Positions 1 to 6,936 of a stretch of DNA of 6,936 bases are shown here, piece by piece (position 1 is the stretch's first letter; each line of letters opens with the position of its first letter). The DNA is from Candidatus Atribacteria bacterium. Lineage in GTDB: Bacteria > Atribacterota > Atribacteria > Atribacterales > Caldatribacteriaceae. Below the pieces are notes generated by a model, which saw only the letters and a list, made by a program, of their open reading frames with translations, was not told where the DNA came from and searched no databases. The stretch lies in the NCBI GenBank assembly GCA_029982105.1, contig JARRCQ010000087.1, forward strand, positions 1 through 6,936, in the 5' to 3' direction. The position numbers and the translations under genes were made by a program.

Positions 1-2273
1 TAAAATTTATCAATTAAAATGGGATGACCAGCGGAAACTTCTACTGCTTGAGAAACAAAATCTTTTAGCTCTTCTTCACCATAAATTATTCTCATTGCCC
101 TTCCTCCTAAAACATAGGAAGGACGCACCATAACTGGGTAGCCAATCTGAGCAGCAACCAAACGAGCTTCTTCAAATGAGGTAGCTATTCCACTACGGGG
201 TTGCTTCAATCCTACTCTATTTACCAATTCTTTAAACCGGTCTCGGTCTTCAGCTATATCAATACTTTCCGGAGAAGTTCCTAAAATTTTTACCCCTGCT
301 TCTTCCAAACCTTTAGCTAAATTGAGGGGGGTCTGTCCTCCTAACTGAAGTATTACCCCTTGAGGGTTCTCCTTTTCTATTACATTAAGAACATCTTCTA
401 TATATACCGGCTCAAAAAACAACTTGTCTGAAGTATCATAATCAGTGCTTACTGTTTCCGGATTACTATTTATCATAATAGTTTCATAACCTAAGTCGCT
501 CAAACCCCAGGTAGCATGAACACAACAATAATCAAACTCAATCCCTTGTCCTATCCGGTTAGGTCCTGCTCCTAAAATAATCACTTTTTCTCTATCAGAG
601 GGGTTAGCTTCGCATTCTTCCTCATAAGTAGAATAATAATAAGGAGTTTCAGCAGGAAATTCAGCAGCACAGGTATCTACTTGCTTATAAACTGCTTCTA
701 TTCCCTTTTCTTTCCGCCACTTTCTAACTTCTTCTTCTTGAGTATTCCAGAATTTCGCTAATTGCCGGTCAGAAAAACCAAACTCCTTCGTTCTTTTAAT
801 CACTTCTGGCTCTAAACTTCTCCAATCTTTTACCTCTTTAAGCCCTTCTTCCATTTCTACTATTTGCTCTATTTCGTGGATGAACCAAGAATCAATTTTA
901 GTTAAATTATGAATTTCTTCCCTGCTTAAGCCCTCTTTGATGGCCATCTTTATATAAAAGACTCTTTCAGCATTGGGTTTAGCCAATCTTTCTCGCAATA
1001 GTTCCTGTCTCTTGACTGGAGACAAATCCTCCCAGTTTTTAATATCCTCCAAGCCACATTTTCCAATTTCCAGAGAACGAAGCCCTTTTTGGAGAGCCTC
1101 TTTAAAATTGCGTCCAATAGCCATAGTTTCTCCCACACTCTTCATAGAAATTCCCAACCAAGGTTCGGTCTCAGGAAATTTTTCAAAAGTAAAACGAGGG
1201 ATTTTTACTACACAATAATCTAAAGCTGGCTCAAAAGAAGCCGGAGTTTTACGTGTAATGTCATTAGGGATTTCATCCAGGGTATACCCTATGGCTAATT
1301 TAGCAGCAATTTTGGCAATGGGGAAACCGCTGGCTTTAGAAGCCAGAGCCGAAGAGCGAGAAACCCGGGGATTAATTTCAATAATCACCATCCGACCATT
1401 TTGGGGGTTAACAGCAAATTGAATGTTACAACCTCCTGTGTCTACTCCAATCTCCCTTATAGCTTTGATAGCTAAATCACGCATCAACTCGTATTCCTGG
1501 TCGGTTAAAGTTTGTACTGGAGCCACCGTTATACTATCACCAGTGTGTATTCCCATAGGATCGAAGTTTTCGATAGAACAGATGATTACTACATTATCTT
1601 TAGCATCCCTCATTACTTCTAATTCGAACTCTTTCCACCCTATTACCGATTCTTCAATCAATATTTCCCTAATTAAGCTACTATCTAAAGCTTTTTGAGC
1701 TAAATCTTCAAATTCTTCAATATTATAAGCGATAGCTCCCCCCGTTCCTCCCAGGGTAAAACTAGGTCTAATTATCAGGGGAAAACCTATTTCTTTAGCT
1801 ACCTCCATTGCCTCTTTTAAGCTATAAGCCTGTCCACTTCGGGGGACTTCTATTCCTATTTTAGTCATAGATTCTTTAAACAGTCGGCGATCTTCTGCTT
1901 TTTTAATAGCTTGAGGAGAGGCACCTAAAACCTTTACTCCCCATTTATCCAATACTCCTCGCTCTTCTAACTGAACAGTTAAATTTAGAGCAGTTTGTCC
2001 TCCCAATGTGGGAAGCAAAGCATCAGGTCGTTCTCGTTCTATAATCTTTTCTAAGACTTCAGGAACTAAAGGCTCAATATAGGTACGGTCGGCCATTTCT
2101 GGATCAGTCATAATGGTAGCAGGATTACTATTTACTAACACTACTTCATAACCTTCACTTTTGAGCGCTTTACAGCCCTGGGCTCCGGAATAATCAAATT
2201 CGCAAGCTTGTCCAATCACAATAGGACCAGAACCGATAATCAAAATTTTTTGGATATCTTCTCTTTTAGCCAA
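1..2273 (-). CDS. carB: Carbamoyl-phosphate synthase large subunit (CarB), C-terminus cut by window edge
   Basis: CarB is the ATP-dependent synthetase subunit that joins bicarbonate, ammonia (channelled from CarA) and two ATP into carbamoyl phosphate in the cytoplasm, feeding pyrimidine and arginine synthesis. I read 757 uninterrupted codons, against about 1,070 residues for the full protein. The N-terminal carboxyphosphate half has the nucleotide-fold start [17 protein letters not shown] (residues 15-30), [11 protein letters not shown] (88-98), [11 protein letters not shown] (174-184), [17 protein letters not shown] (236-252) and [18 protein letters not shown] (299-316). A linker/oligomerisation region follows (about 400-550). 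The second ATP-grasp half begins with [21 protein letters not shown] (567-587), then [13 protein letters not shown] (604-616) and VLGGRAM (721-727). The rest of this half and the C-terminal allosteric domain lie outside the window. The start is a TTG overlapping the carA stop by 8 nt, with GGAGG 6 nt upstream; no ATG or GTG fits in this frame. No key motif is missing. The identification is secure. Confidence 0.98.
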   Translation of the reverse strand, partial: MAKREDIQKILIIGSGPIVIGQACEFDYSGAQGCKALKSEGYEVVLVNSNPATIMTDPEMADRTYIEPLVPEVLEKIIERERPDALLPTLGGQTALNLTVQLEERGVLDKWGVKVLGASPQAIKKAEDRRLFKESMTKIGIEVPRSGQAYSLKEAMEVAKEIGFPLIIRPSFTLGGTGGAIAYNIEEFEDLAQKALDSSLIREILIEESVIGWKEFELEVMRDAKDNVVIICSIENFDPMGIHTGDSITVAPVQTLTDQEYELMRDLAIKAIREIGVDTGGCNIQFAVNPQNGRMVIIEINPRVSRSSALASKASGFPIAKIAAKLAIGYTLDEIPNDITRKTPASFEPALDYCVVKIPRFTFEKFPETEPWLGISMKSVGETMAIGRNFKEALQKGLRSLEIGKCGLEDIKNWEDLSPVKRQELLRERLAKPNAERVFYIKMAIKEGLSREEIHNLTKIDSWFIHEIEQIVEMEEGLKEVKDWRSLEPEVIKRTKEFGFSDRQLAKFWNTQEEEVRKWRKEKGIEAVYKQVDTCAAEFPAETPYYYSTYEEECEANPSDREKVIILGAGPNRIGQGIEFDYCCVHATWGLSDLGYETIMINSNPETVSTDYDTSDKLFFEPVYIEDVLNVIEKENPQGVILQLGGQTPLNLAKGLEEAGVKILGTSPESIDIAEDRDRFKELVNRVGLKQPRSGIATSFEEARLVAAQIGYPVMVRPSYVLGGRAMRIIYGEEELKDFVSQAVEVSAGHPILIDKF

Positions 2274-3345
2274 GATTATCCTCCACCATTTTTATAAACT
2301 CATCAAAAAGATAAGCGGTATCATGAGGGCCGGGATGAGCCTCAGGATGAAATTGCACCGAGAAAAAAGGCAAGCGTTTATGTTTCATTCCTTCCAAGGT
2401 AGAATCGTTGAGATTAAGGTGAGTAATTTCTATTTCTGAAGGTAAAGTAGTGGGGTCAACAACAAAACCATGGTTTTGAGTGGTTACAGCCACCCAACCA
2501 GAGCGAAGGTCTTTAACTGGGTGGTTAGCTCCATGATGGCCAAATTTTAACTTGAAAGTTTTTCCTCCCACAGCTTGAGCCATTATCTGATGGCCAATGC
2601 ATATCCCCAAAACAGGAATTTCTCCCATTATCTCCCTTACTAATTCTACGAGGTAAAAGAGAGTAGCCGGATCTCCTGGGCCGTTAGAGAGAAGCACTCC
2701 TTGAGGGTTTTCCTTCATTATTTCTTTCGCTGAGTAAGTAGCAGGATACACCACTACTCGGCAATTTCTTTTTGCTAATTCTCTCAGTATATTAAATTTC
2801 ACTCCACAATCTATAACCGCAATACTAAATTTTCCTTGCTCTTGCCACACATAAGGCATAGAAGTAGTAACTTCTTTAACTAAATCACGACCTATCATAG
2901 GGGGAATTTGCCGCGCTTTTTCTACTAAAGAAGCAGGATCTAAATCTTGAGTAGAAATCACTCCCCGCAAAGCCCCTCTCTCCCGGATATGCTTAGTGAG
3001 AGCTCGAGTATCTACTCTTTCTAACCCCAACAAATTGTGGCGCTTAAAGTATTCCTCTAAAGTCTCCTCTCCTCTCCAACTGCTATAGATAGCACTTTTT
3101 TCTCTGACGATTAATGCTTCTACTTGAGGACGAGAGGATTCTGAATCTTGAGAGTTGAGGCCATAATTACCAATGAGAGGATAAGTCATGGTTACGATTT
3201 GGCCTCGAAAAGAAGGGTCGGTAAGGATTTCTTGATAACCAGTCATACCGGTATCAAAAACTACTTCCCCTCCTACTTCTCCTTCCGTGCCAAAAGCATA
3301 ACCCTGGAAAGTTCTTCCATCTTCCAAAGCTAATAACGCTTTCAT
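2266..3345 (-). CDS. carA: Carbamoyl-phosphate synthase small (glutaminase) subunit (CarA)
   Basis: CarA hydrolyses glutamine and passes ammonia through a tunnel to CarB. At 359 residues it is close to PyrAA-type proteins. The N-terminal CarA-specific domain (about 1-150) contains [18 protein letters not shown] (28-45) and GVDTRAL-type sequence ([14 protein letters not shown], 111-124). The C-terminal class I amidotransferase domain has SNGPGDP (220-226), the nucleophile elbow GICIGHQ with Cys249 (247-253), TTQNHGFVV (288-296), and [12 protein letters not shown] (331-342) carrying the catalytic His333 and Glu335. The triad is intact; Ile instead of the common Leu after Cys249 is conservative. 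The ATG is preceded by GAGGGTG (3351-3357), a reasonable Shine-Dalgarno. Its stop codon overlaps the carB start. The gene follows the UroD-like gene by 57 nt, too short for a PyrR-type attenuator, and none is visible. The identification is secure. Confidence 0.98.
   Translation of the reverse strand: MKALLALEDGRTFQGYAFGTEGEVGGEVVFDTGMTGYQEILTDPSFRGQIVTMTYPLIGNYGLNSQDSESSRPQVEALIVREKSAIYSSWRGEETLEEYFKRHNLLGLERVDTRALTKHIRERGALRGVISTQDLDPASLVEKARQIPPMIGRDLVKEVTTSMPYVWQEQGKFSIAVIDCGVKFNILRELAKRNCRVVVYPATYSAKEIMKENPQGVLLSNGPGDPATLFYLVELVREIMGEIPVLGICIGHQIMAQAVGGKTFKLKFGHHGANHPVKDLRSGWVAVTTQNHGFVVDPTTLPSEIEITHLNLNDSTLEGMKHKRLPFFSVQFHPEAHPGPHDTAYLFDEFIKMVEDNLG
2280..2284 (-). promoter_or_regulatory. 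Shine-Dalgarno GGAGG that sets the TTG start of carB
   Basis: Read on the minus strand, GGAGG lies inside the last codons of carA, 6 nt before the TTG at 2273. It is the only good Shine-Dalgarno near the CarB N-terminus, and the resulting protein begins (M)[16 protein letters not shown], the usual CarB start. The 8-nt overlap with carA implies translational coupling, which would help make the two subunits in equal amounts. Confidence 0.85.
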
Positions 3346-3362
3346 TCCAACACCCTCGGTTT

Positions 3363-3371
3363 AATATAGCA
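3363..3371 (-). promoter_or_regulatory. Possible extended -10 promoter for carAB
   Basis: On the minus strand the 57-nt gap before carA contains TGC-TATATT, which fits an extended -10 (TGnTATAAT), about 18 nt upstream of the carA ATG. The region at the normal -35 distance (3386-3391, ATATCC) does not match consensus. A TTGACA is present (3376-3381) but only 7 nt from the -10, too close to act as its -35. So either carAB has a weak promoter of its own or it is read from the promoter upstream of the UroD-like gene. No terminator hairpin separates the two genes. Confidence 0.3.
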
Positions 3372-3402
3372 CAACTGTCAAGGGGGGATATTTTAGACTA
3401 GA

Positions 3403-4431
3403 CTATACCTGTTGCTGAACCTCTTCAATAAAAGCCAACATATTGGAAAGGGGAGCGTCTCCTTCCACATCGTGAGCGGGAGCAAATATATATCCTCCTG
3501 GACGCCCCATCTCTAGAAGACGCCTTGTTTCCTGAACCACATCTTGAGGAGTACCATAGGGAAGAGTATGCTGAGTGGAAAGTCCACCATGAAAGCTCAA
3601 GCGGCTCCGGTATTTTTCTATTAACTGAAAGATATCCATAACCTCGGGTTGAAAAGGATTAAAGCAATCCACTCCTATTCCTATCAAATCATCAAATAGC
3701 TCATCTACATCACCACATGAATGAATGAACACATACTTTCCTTCTTGCTTAACACTTCCATACATTCGGCGTAGCTCAGGATAAATAAACTCCTTCCACA
3801 GCTTCGGCCCCATTTGTAGCCCTCGCTGTTGTCCCCAATCATCACCGAAGTATACAGCATCTATATCATACCTCACAGCTTCTTGGACCTGAGCAATATT
3901 ATAATCAGCTATAGTGTGTAAAAGCTCGTGGACAAAATCAGGGTGGTCATAGAAATCAATCATAAGTTGTTCCATGCCTCTCAAAGTCCAAGCTCGCTCA
4001 TACAGTGAAAAACCGATTTGGAATACCCGAAATCTATCGGGATAGTGCTGAATTTTTTTTGGAATATCCTGAAAAAAACGGGTATCTAAAGGATTGGGAA
4101 ACTGATACCCCTGCAAGCTGGGTTTAGATAACACTGGTTTCTGGACATTGCCGATATCCTTATCTATGCTCCGATCCCAGACTACCCCAAAAACATCTCG
4201 CACTAAATTTGGCCCCACATCTTCGAAGAAGCCGATGTCACTCCCTAATTTCAAAAGATGATTACCAACAAAATCTTCTAATTCCTCCTTGGAATTAATT
4301 GAGCAACAGGAATTACTATTGTAATAGGCAATGAGCTGGTCCGCTGCTTCTTTGGTAAAACCAAAAGACCAAGGCACATAAGGCGGTTTTTGGTGGTCAA
4401 GCACTGTTTTTATTACCTGACGCTTTGTCAT
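3403..4431 (-). CDS. Uroporphyrinogen decarboxylase (URO-D) superfamily protein, not typical HemE
   Basis: This 342-residue cytoplasmic protein has the layout of the UroD/MtaA/CmuA superfamily, a TIM-barrel fold. Visible landmarks are DAVYFGDDWG (191-200) followed by GLQMGPKLWKEFIYPEL (204-220), the FIHSCGD motif with His237 and Cys239 (235-241), DCFNPFQPEV (255-264), SFHGGLSTQHTLPYGTP (279-295) and a C-terminal APAHDVEGDAPLSNMLAF (317-334). In family members that are corrinoid methyltransferases, an H-x-C plus a later residue binds zinc. Here H237-x-C239 is present, and His320 sits where I would align the later ligand (inference). The haem-enzyme signature RPPVW..RQAGRY near the N-terminus is absent, replaced by KPPYVPWSFGF (15-25). 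A true HemE role is therefore unlikely; the substrate is unknown. The ATG has an excellent Shine-Dalgarno, AAAGGAGG (4438-4445), 6 nt away. No corrinoid protein gene is nearby. Family assignment is firm, function is not. Confidence 0.88.
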   Translation of the reverse strand: MTKRQVIKTVLDHQKPPYVPWSFGFTKEAADQLIAYYNSNSCCSINSKEELEDFVGNHLLKLGSDIGFFEDVGPNLVRDVFGVVWDRSIDKDIGNVQKPVLSKPSLQGYQFPNPLDTRFFQDIPKKIQHYPDRFRVFQIGFSLYERAWTLRGMEQLMIDFYDHPDFVHELLHTIADYNIAQVQEAVRYDIDAVYFGDDWGQQRGLQMGPKLWKEFIYPELRRMYGSVKQEGKYVFIHSCGDVDELFDDLIGIGVDCFNPFQPEVMDIFQLIEKYRSRLSFHGGLSTQHTLPYGTPQDVVQETRRLLEMGRPGGYIFAPAHDVEGDAPLSNMLAFIEEVQQQV

Positions 4432-4489
4432 AACTTGCCTCCTTTAAAAATGGACTCTTCAGGTTTTTCCTAAACCTAATACCTAATAT

Positions 4490-4517
4490 ATAATAATCCG
4501 TAGTGCAAATTATTCAA
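4490..4517 (-). promoter_or_regulatory. Probable sigma-70-type promoter for the UroD-like gene (and perhaps carAB)
   Basis: Read on the minus strand, TTGAAT (4512-4517) and TATTAT (4490-4495) are separated by 16 nt. They match the -35 and -10 consensus at 4/6 and 5/6 positions. The -10 lies about 58 nt before the ATG of the UroD-like gene, leaving a short leader in which I see no riboswitch-like structure. Confidence 0.5.
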
Positions 4518-4619
4518 ACTGTCTAAAAATGAAACGGAGAAGTGTTCAAGGGTAATATAACAGATAGAAAAATAAAATACTCCGACAATGATTTGACACT
4601 ATCTTATCAACCTCAAACG

Positions 4620-4649
4620 TTGACATAGAGGTCCGCTTTACCATAGAAT
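4620..4649 (+). promoter_or_regulatory. Probable sigma-70-type promoter for the TPR/GGAHCC operon
   Basis: A perfect TTGACA (4620-4625) and TAGAAT (4644-4649, 5/6 match) are 18 nt apart. They end 44 nt before the ATG of the TPR gene, and no gene lies between. A second TTGACA (4593-4598) lies 27 nt upstream but has no -10 at a usable distance. Confidence 0.6.
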
Positions 4650-4664
4650 GTATCAGTATGTCAA
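4620..4664. repeat. 8-bp inverted repeat bracketing the rightward promoter
   Basis: TTGACATA (4620-4627) is repeated exactly in inverted form as TATGTCAA (4657-4664). The first arm contains the -35 box and the second lies just downstream of the -10, near the expected transcript start. This position would suit a repressor that binds both arms, but an 8-bp match within an AT-rich 262-nt region can arise by chance. Confidence 0.25.
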
Positions 4665-4693
4665 TATAAAGTACTTAAAGGAGAGAGGCTCTA

Positions 4694-5335
4694 ATGAACA
4701 GAAACACTGGCATTTACCTATTGTTGAGCATATTACTGTTGTTTTTTTCATTATCGGGAATGGTTTTTGCTCTTGATACAGTTGAAATAGATTATGGAGA
4801 CCCGAACACTGCTGAAGGTTATGCTCAAACCATGTTTGATCAAGGATACAATCTTTATCAAGTTGGTCGGTATGATGATGCTGTCCAATTTTTCATTGAT
4901 TCTATTACAGCAAAACCAGATTTTGTCAAGGCATGGTATTGGTTAGCCCGAACCTATCAGGAAACTAACATGGTTGATGAAGCCATTTGGGCTTGGCAAA
5001 AGGTAATTCAACTGGAACCAGATAATGCTCAGGCTCAATACTTCCTCAAGAAAATGCAAAACTGGAAACTATACGGAAAAGAAGCCTGGGAAGCTTATGA
5101 ACAAGCGCAAAATGCTTATCTTCAAGGTCAATACACTTCCGCCATTCAGCTTTTCGAAACCGCTATCAAGGAAAACCCCAATTTCGATGCTGCCTATTAT
5201 TGGTTGGGCATAAGTCAATTGAAAAACGGAGATTATGCTGCCGCGACGAGAAGTCTGGAAAAATATCTCACCTTGCAACCCCAGGACAAGAATGCTCAAT
5301 ACTGGCTTAATCAAGCTAAAAAAGGCCAGAATTAA
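4694..5335 (+). CDS. Exported tetratricopeptide-repeat (TPR) protein
   Basis: This 213-residue protein starts with an N-terminal signal peptide: a short basic start, a hydrophobic core (about 7-24) and a likely cleavage after VFA (Ala26). There is no lipobox Cys, so it should be released or held by partners outside the membrane. The mature part is almost all TPR. Repeats lie at about 43-76, 77-110, 131-163 and 164-197, each with the W/Y-x2-L/G-x-Y spacing and ending KPD, EPD, NPN or QPQ. A non-canonical helical stretch (111-130) separates the pairs. TPRs bind proteins, so this is probably a scaffold; no catalytic domain is present. The ATG is preceded by AAAGGAGAG. The gene heads a two-gene operon with the GGAHCC protein 18 nt downstream, so the two probably work together in the envelope (inference). 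Confidence 0.9.
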   Translation: MNRNTGIYLLLSILLLFFSLSGMVFALDTVEIDYGDPNTAEGYAQTMFDQGYNLYQVGRYDDAVQFFIDSITAKPDFVKAWYWLARTYQETNMVDEAIWAWQKVIQLEPDNAQAQYFLKKMQNWKLYGKEAWEAYEQAQNAYLQGQYTSAIQLFETAIKENPNFDAAYYWLGISQLKNGDYAAATRSLEKYLTLQPQDKNAQYWLNQAKKGQN

Positions 5336-5353
5336 AAAGGAAGGGGTTTAAAA

Positions 5354-6202
5354 ATGACAAAATATTCATCGATAGTCTTCTCTATTTTGTTTATTTTTAT
5401 GAATATTGGATTTTGGGGAGGAATAGCTTTCGGTCAAGATGTTAATACCCTCGATAAAATTTTTACTAATGAAAAATCTCTTTCTTATAACGGATACCTC
5501 ATTGAAAAAATCCCCGGGCCTCGAGAAGAACAATGGAGCGCAGTGCTTAAAAAAAACAACGAGGTTATTATGCGTTTTGAAAATGGCTATCTGGAAAATA
5601 TGACCATTTTTGGTTTTTACCCTTTTATAGCTAATAGAGACAAACAATTGGTTGTGGAGCAATTTTCTGGTGGCGCACACTGTTGTTGGAGTGATTGGAT
5701 TATCGAACTCACTCAACCCATATCCATTCTTTACGATAGTCAAAAATATCCAGTTGGTTATGGAATGGTTATTGAAGATCTGGATAAGGATGGAAACTAT
5801 GAGTTTATTCAAGAATTATTAACTTTCGATTACTTTGATCGAATTCCTCACGCTAATTCACCACTACCTGCAGTAGTTTTTGCTTTTAATGAAGCTGCAA
5901 ATCAATTCGTTCCTGCCAACCCTCGCTTTTCCGATTACCTTTTGAAGGATATAGAAGAGAATATACAATACTGCGAAGAATTTACATCCCAAGTAAATCC
6001 AGACACTTACGATGATAGCGCCGGCGAGTATCTCTCCAGTGTTCTTCAAGTTGTTATTCCTTATATTTATGTAAATAAAGAAGATGAGGCGTGGGCCTTT
6101 TTTGAGCAAAGATACCTTCTCCAAGACAAAGAAGAAATTCGCCAAAAAGTGATAGAACAGCTTAACAACTGCGCTGTGTATCAATACCTTAAAACTAACT
6201 AA
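5354..6202 (+). CDS. Exported protein of unknown function with SGGAHCC motif and Asp-rich loop
   Basis: I do not recognise a named function for this 282-residue protein. It begins with a signal peptide: hydrophobic core about 7-25 and likely cleavage after AFG or FGQ near residue 27-28. The centre has SGGAHCCW (105-112), a motif I associate with uncharacterised bacterial secreted proteins. About 30 residues later comes IEDLDKDGNYEF (140-151), where Asp142, Asp144, Asp146 and Glu150 are spaced like a calcium-binding FG-GAP/EF-hand-like loop. The pattern of beta strands around these suggests a compact beta-rich domain (about 40-190). The C-terminal part (195-282) looks helical and charged, with two further cysteines, Cys207 and Cys273. 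Cys110-Cys111 are adjacent, so disulphides or metal binding are possible after export. A strong Shine-Dalgarno (GGAAGGGG) precedes the ATG. It lies 18 nt after the TPR gene and is followed at once by a terminator, so it ends the operon. Confidence 0.85.
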   Translation: MTKYSSIVFSILFIFMNIGFWGGIAFGQDVNTLDKIFTNEKSLSYNGYLIEKIPGPREEQWSAVLKKNNEVIMRFENGYLENMTIFGFYPFIANRDKQLVVEQFSGGAHCCWSDWIIELTQPISILYDSQKYPVGYGMVIEDLDKDGNYEFIQELLTFDYFDRIPHANSPLPAVVFAFNEAANQFVPANPRFSDYLLKDIEENIQYCEEFTSQVNPDTYDDSAGEYLSSVLQVVIPYIYVNKEDEAWAFFEQRYLLQDKEEIRQKVIEQLNNCAVYQYLKTN

Positions 6203-6213
6203 TCGAAAAAACA

Positions 6214-6247
6214 CAAAAGCCTGGGCGAAACAAATCCCAGGCTTTTG
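6214..6247. terminator. Bidirectional intrinsic terminator between convergent genes
   Basis: A perfect 12-bp inverted repeat, CAAAAGCCTGGG (6214-6225) and CCCAGGCTTTTG (6236-6247), encloses a 10-nt loop. On the plus strand the stem ends in CTTTTG followed by T-rich sequence. On the minus strand it ends CTTTTGTGTTTTTTC, an even better T-tract. It can therefore stop transcription of the operon arriving from the left and of the lipoprotein gene arriving from the right. Confidence 0.9.
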
Positions 6248-6280
6248 ATTTCATATTTCATATAACTATACTGGTTAATC

Positions 6281-6661
6281 TTAATAAACTATATAAAGAT
6301 CTTCGTAAGTAATAACTTCATGCCAGAGAACTTGCGTCTCATCACGTATAATCACATCATAATCAGTATTTTCTAAAGACAATCCCGAGGTATAAGTAAC
6401 ATCAATATACCAGTTTCCATTAGAAACTCCCGAGTACTTAACCAATACAGTACCACCAAGTACTGATGCCGGTATAGTTTCTCTTGCCCATGTAATGTCA
6501 GTCGGAACATTACTCCCCGTATTATTTGCTTTGGCAATAGCTAAATCTCGAGCCCTGTCAATATCATCGGGCAACGTTGGTGATTGTGGAGAACAACCGA
6601 GCAACATAAAAACTGCTACCAAACTTACAATAAGAAGAATAAAACTTGTTTTTCTAAGCAT
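6281..6661 (-). CDS. Small putative lipoprotein of unknown function
   Basis: This 126-residue protein has a classic lipoprotein signal peptide: basic MLRK, a hydrophobic core (6-21) and the lipobox LLGC with Cys23 as the acylated residue, followed by a short polar linker (SPQSPTLPDD). It should be anchored in a membrane outside the cytoplasm. The mature part has one predicted helix rich in Ala, Arg and Lys (about 33-46) and then strand-like stretches TVLVKYSG (71-78), NWYIDVTY (83-90), DYDVIIRD (100-107) and VLWHEVITY (111-119). This helix-plus-sheet layout resembles small PepSY-like domains, but I cannot assign a family. A Shine-Dalgarno AAGGGGGTG (6667-6675) precedes the ATG. It is monocistronic and convergent with the TPR operon, sharing its terminator. 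Three adjacent genes encode exported proteins, which may be coincidence. Confidence 0.82.
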   Translation of the reverse strand: MLRKTSFILLIVSLVAVFMLLGCSPQSPTLPDDIDRARDLAIAKANNTGSNVPTDITWARETIPASVLGGTVLVKYSGVSNGNWYIDVTYTSGLSLENTDYDVIIRDETQVLWHEVITYEDLYIVY

Positions 6662-6686
6662 TAAGACACCCCCTTGTTAAGTTGTT

Positions 6687-6717
6687 TTTATACTAACATT
6701 ACTCTTTCATTTGTCAA
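6687..6717 (-). promoter_or_regulatory. Probable promoter of the lipoprotein gene
   Basis: On the minus strand a perfect TTGACA (6712-6717) precedes TATAAA (6687-6692, 5/6 match) with a 19-nt spacer, slightly longer than ideal. An alternative TAGTAT at 16 nt is a weaker match. The -10 lies about 25 nt before the ATG, so the leader is very short and just covers the Shine-Dalgarno. Confidence 0.5.
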
Positions 6718-6721
6718 TGAT

Positions 6722-6936
6722 AGCGTCGTATTATTCTAGGAATATTTTCTATTTTAACAGCCTACGGTGCAAACCCTTTAAAGCTCTTGTCTTTTTCTTT
6801 GCTTTGGGGGTTGATAAAGGGGCACTCCCCACTGAAGGCTCAGCATTACCCATAAGTTTTTTCTGGACACCATAGAAGGTTTTCAAAACAGATAAATGGA
6901 CAGAAAGGAATAACTACTAACTACCTGGGAGATTAA
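6722..6936. other. Right-edge intergenic region with one short uncertain open frame
   Basis: I see no gene here that can be called with confidence. On the minus strand there is a 54-codon open frame between stops at 6914-6916 and 6749-6751. Its only ATG (6851-6853) would give 34 residues starting MGNAEPSVGSAPLS and ending in a basic tail (TPKAKKKTRALKGLHRRLLK). Neither this ATG nor an upstream TTG has a Shine-Dalgarno. On the plus strand GGGGCACTCCCC (6819-6830) can form a 4-bp hairpin, too small to interpret. No tRNA, riboswitch or insertion-sequence end was recognised. Confidence 0.4.

Noticed and set aside
950..1218. Short frames on both strands (950-1138 minus, 973-1218 plus)
   Set aside because: Both are out of frame with carB, whose continuous conserved reading frame covers the region.
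1423..1698. 91-codon open frame on the plus strand
   Set aside because: It is antisense to the highly conserved ATP-grasp region of carB and is a shadow frame.
3148..3333. 61-codon open frame on the plus strand
   Set aside because: It is antisense to the N-terminal domain of carA and has no supporting features.
3376..3381. TTGACA as the -35 box of carA
   Set aside because: It is only 7 nt from the TATATT box, and no -10-like hexamer lies 16-18 nt downstream.
3346..3402. Pyrimidine-responsive attenuator (PyrR type) ahead of carA
   Set aside because: The gap is only 57 nt and holds no hairpin or terminator, so such a leader cannot fit here.
5025..5314. Alternative frames inside the TPR gene (5025-5213 plus, 5069-5314 minus)
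   Set aside because: The TPR pattern in the main frame is unambiguous, and these frames encode no recognisable sequence.
5366..5812. 148-codon open frame on the minus strand
   Set aside because: It lies entirely antisense inside the exported GGAHCC protein gene, has no domain or signal that makes sense, and the plus-strand gene has a Shine-Dalgarno, signal peptide and motifs.
5864..6214. 116-codon open frame on the minus strand
   Set aside because: It is antisense to the same gene and its ATG falls at the foot of the terminator stem. The hydrophobic runs arise from the complementary AT-rich codons.
6495..6680. 61-codon open frame on the plus strand
   Set aside because: It is antisense to the lipoprotein gene, whose lipobox, Shine-Dalgarno and promoter support the minus strand.

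Overview
The window looks like ordinary chromosome from an AT-rich, probably anaerobic bacterium. The purine-rich Shine-Dalgarno sequences (AAAGGAGG, GGAGG, AAGGGGG), sigma-70-type promoter boxes and a carA-carB pair with PyrAA/PyrAB-like lengths fit Firmicutes or a related deep-branching anaerobic phylum. This placement is an inference from style, because no rRNA or other taxonomic marker is present.

Left half, minus strand (1-4431). Three genes are read leftwards: a UroD-superfamily protein (3403-4431), carA (2266-3345) and carB (1-2273, running off the left edge). CarA and CarB form glutamine-dependent carbamoyl-phosphate synthetase, which supplies carbamoyl phosphate for pyrimidine and arginine synthesis. 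The two genes overlap by 8 nt, and carB starts at a TTG placed by a GGAGG Shine-Dalgarno. The UroD-like gene lies 57 nt upstream of carA with no terminator between them, so it may share the transcript. It is not a typical haem-pathway HemE.

Centre (4432-4693). A 262-nt divergent intergenic region carries a probable promoter for each direction.

Right half. Two genes read rightwards form a short operon. They encode an exported four-TPR protein (4694-5335) and an exported protein of unknown function with an SGGAHCC motif and an Asp-rich loop (5354-6202). They converge on a small lipoprotein gene on the minus strand (6281-6661). A perfect 12-bp-stem hairpin between them can end transcription from both sides. 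The last ~215 nt (6722-6936) hold no gene that can be firmly called, only a 54-codon open frame on the minus strand with a basic C-terminus.

No RNA gene, CRISPR array, insertion sequence, phage gene or obvious defence system was seen. The least understood content is the secreted TPR/GGAHCC pair, the lipoprotein, and the presence of a UroD-family enzyme next to carAB.
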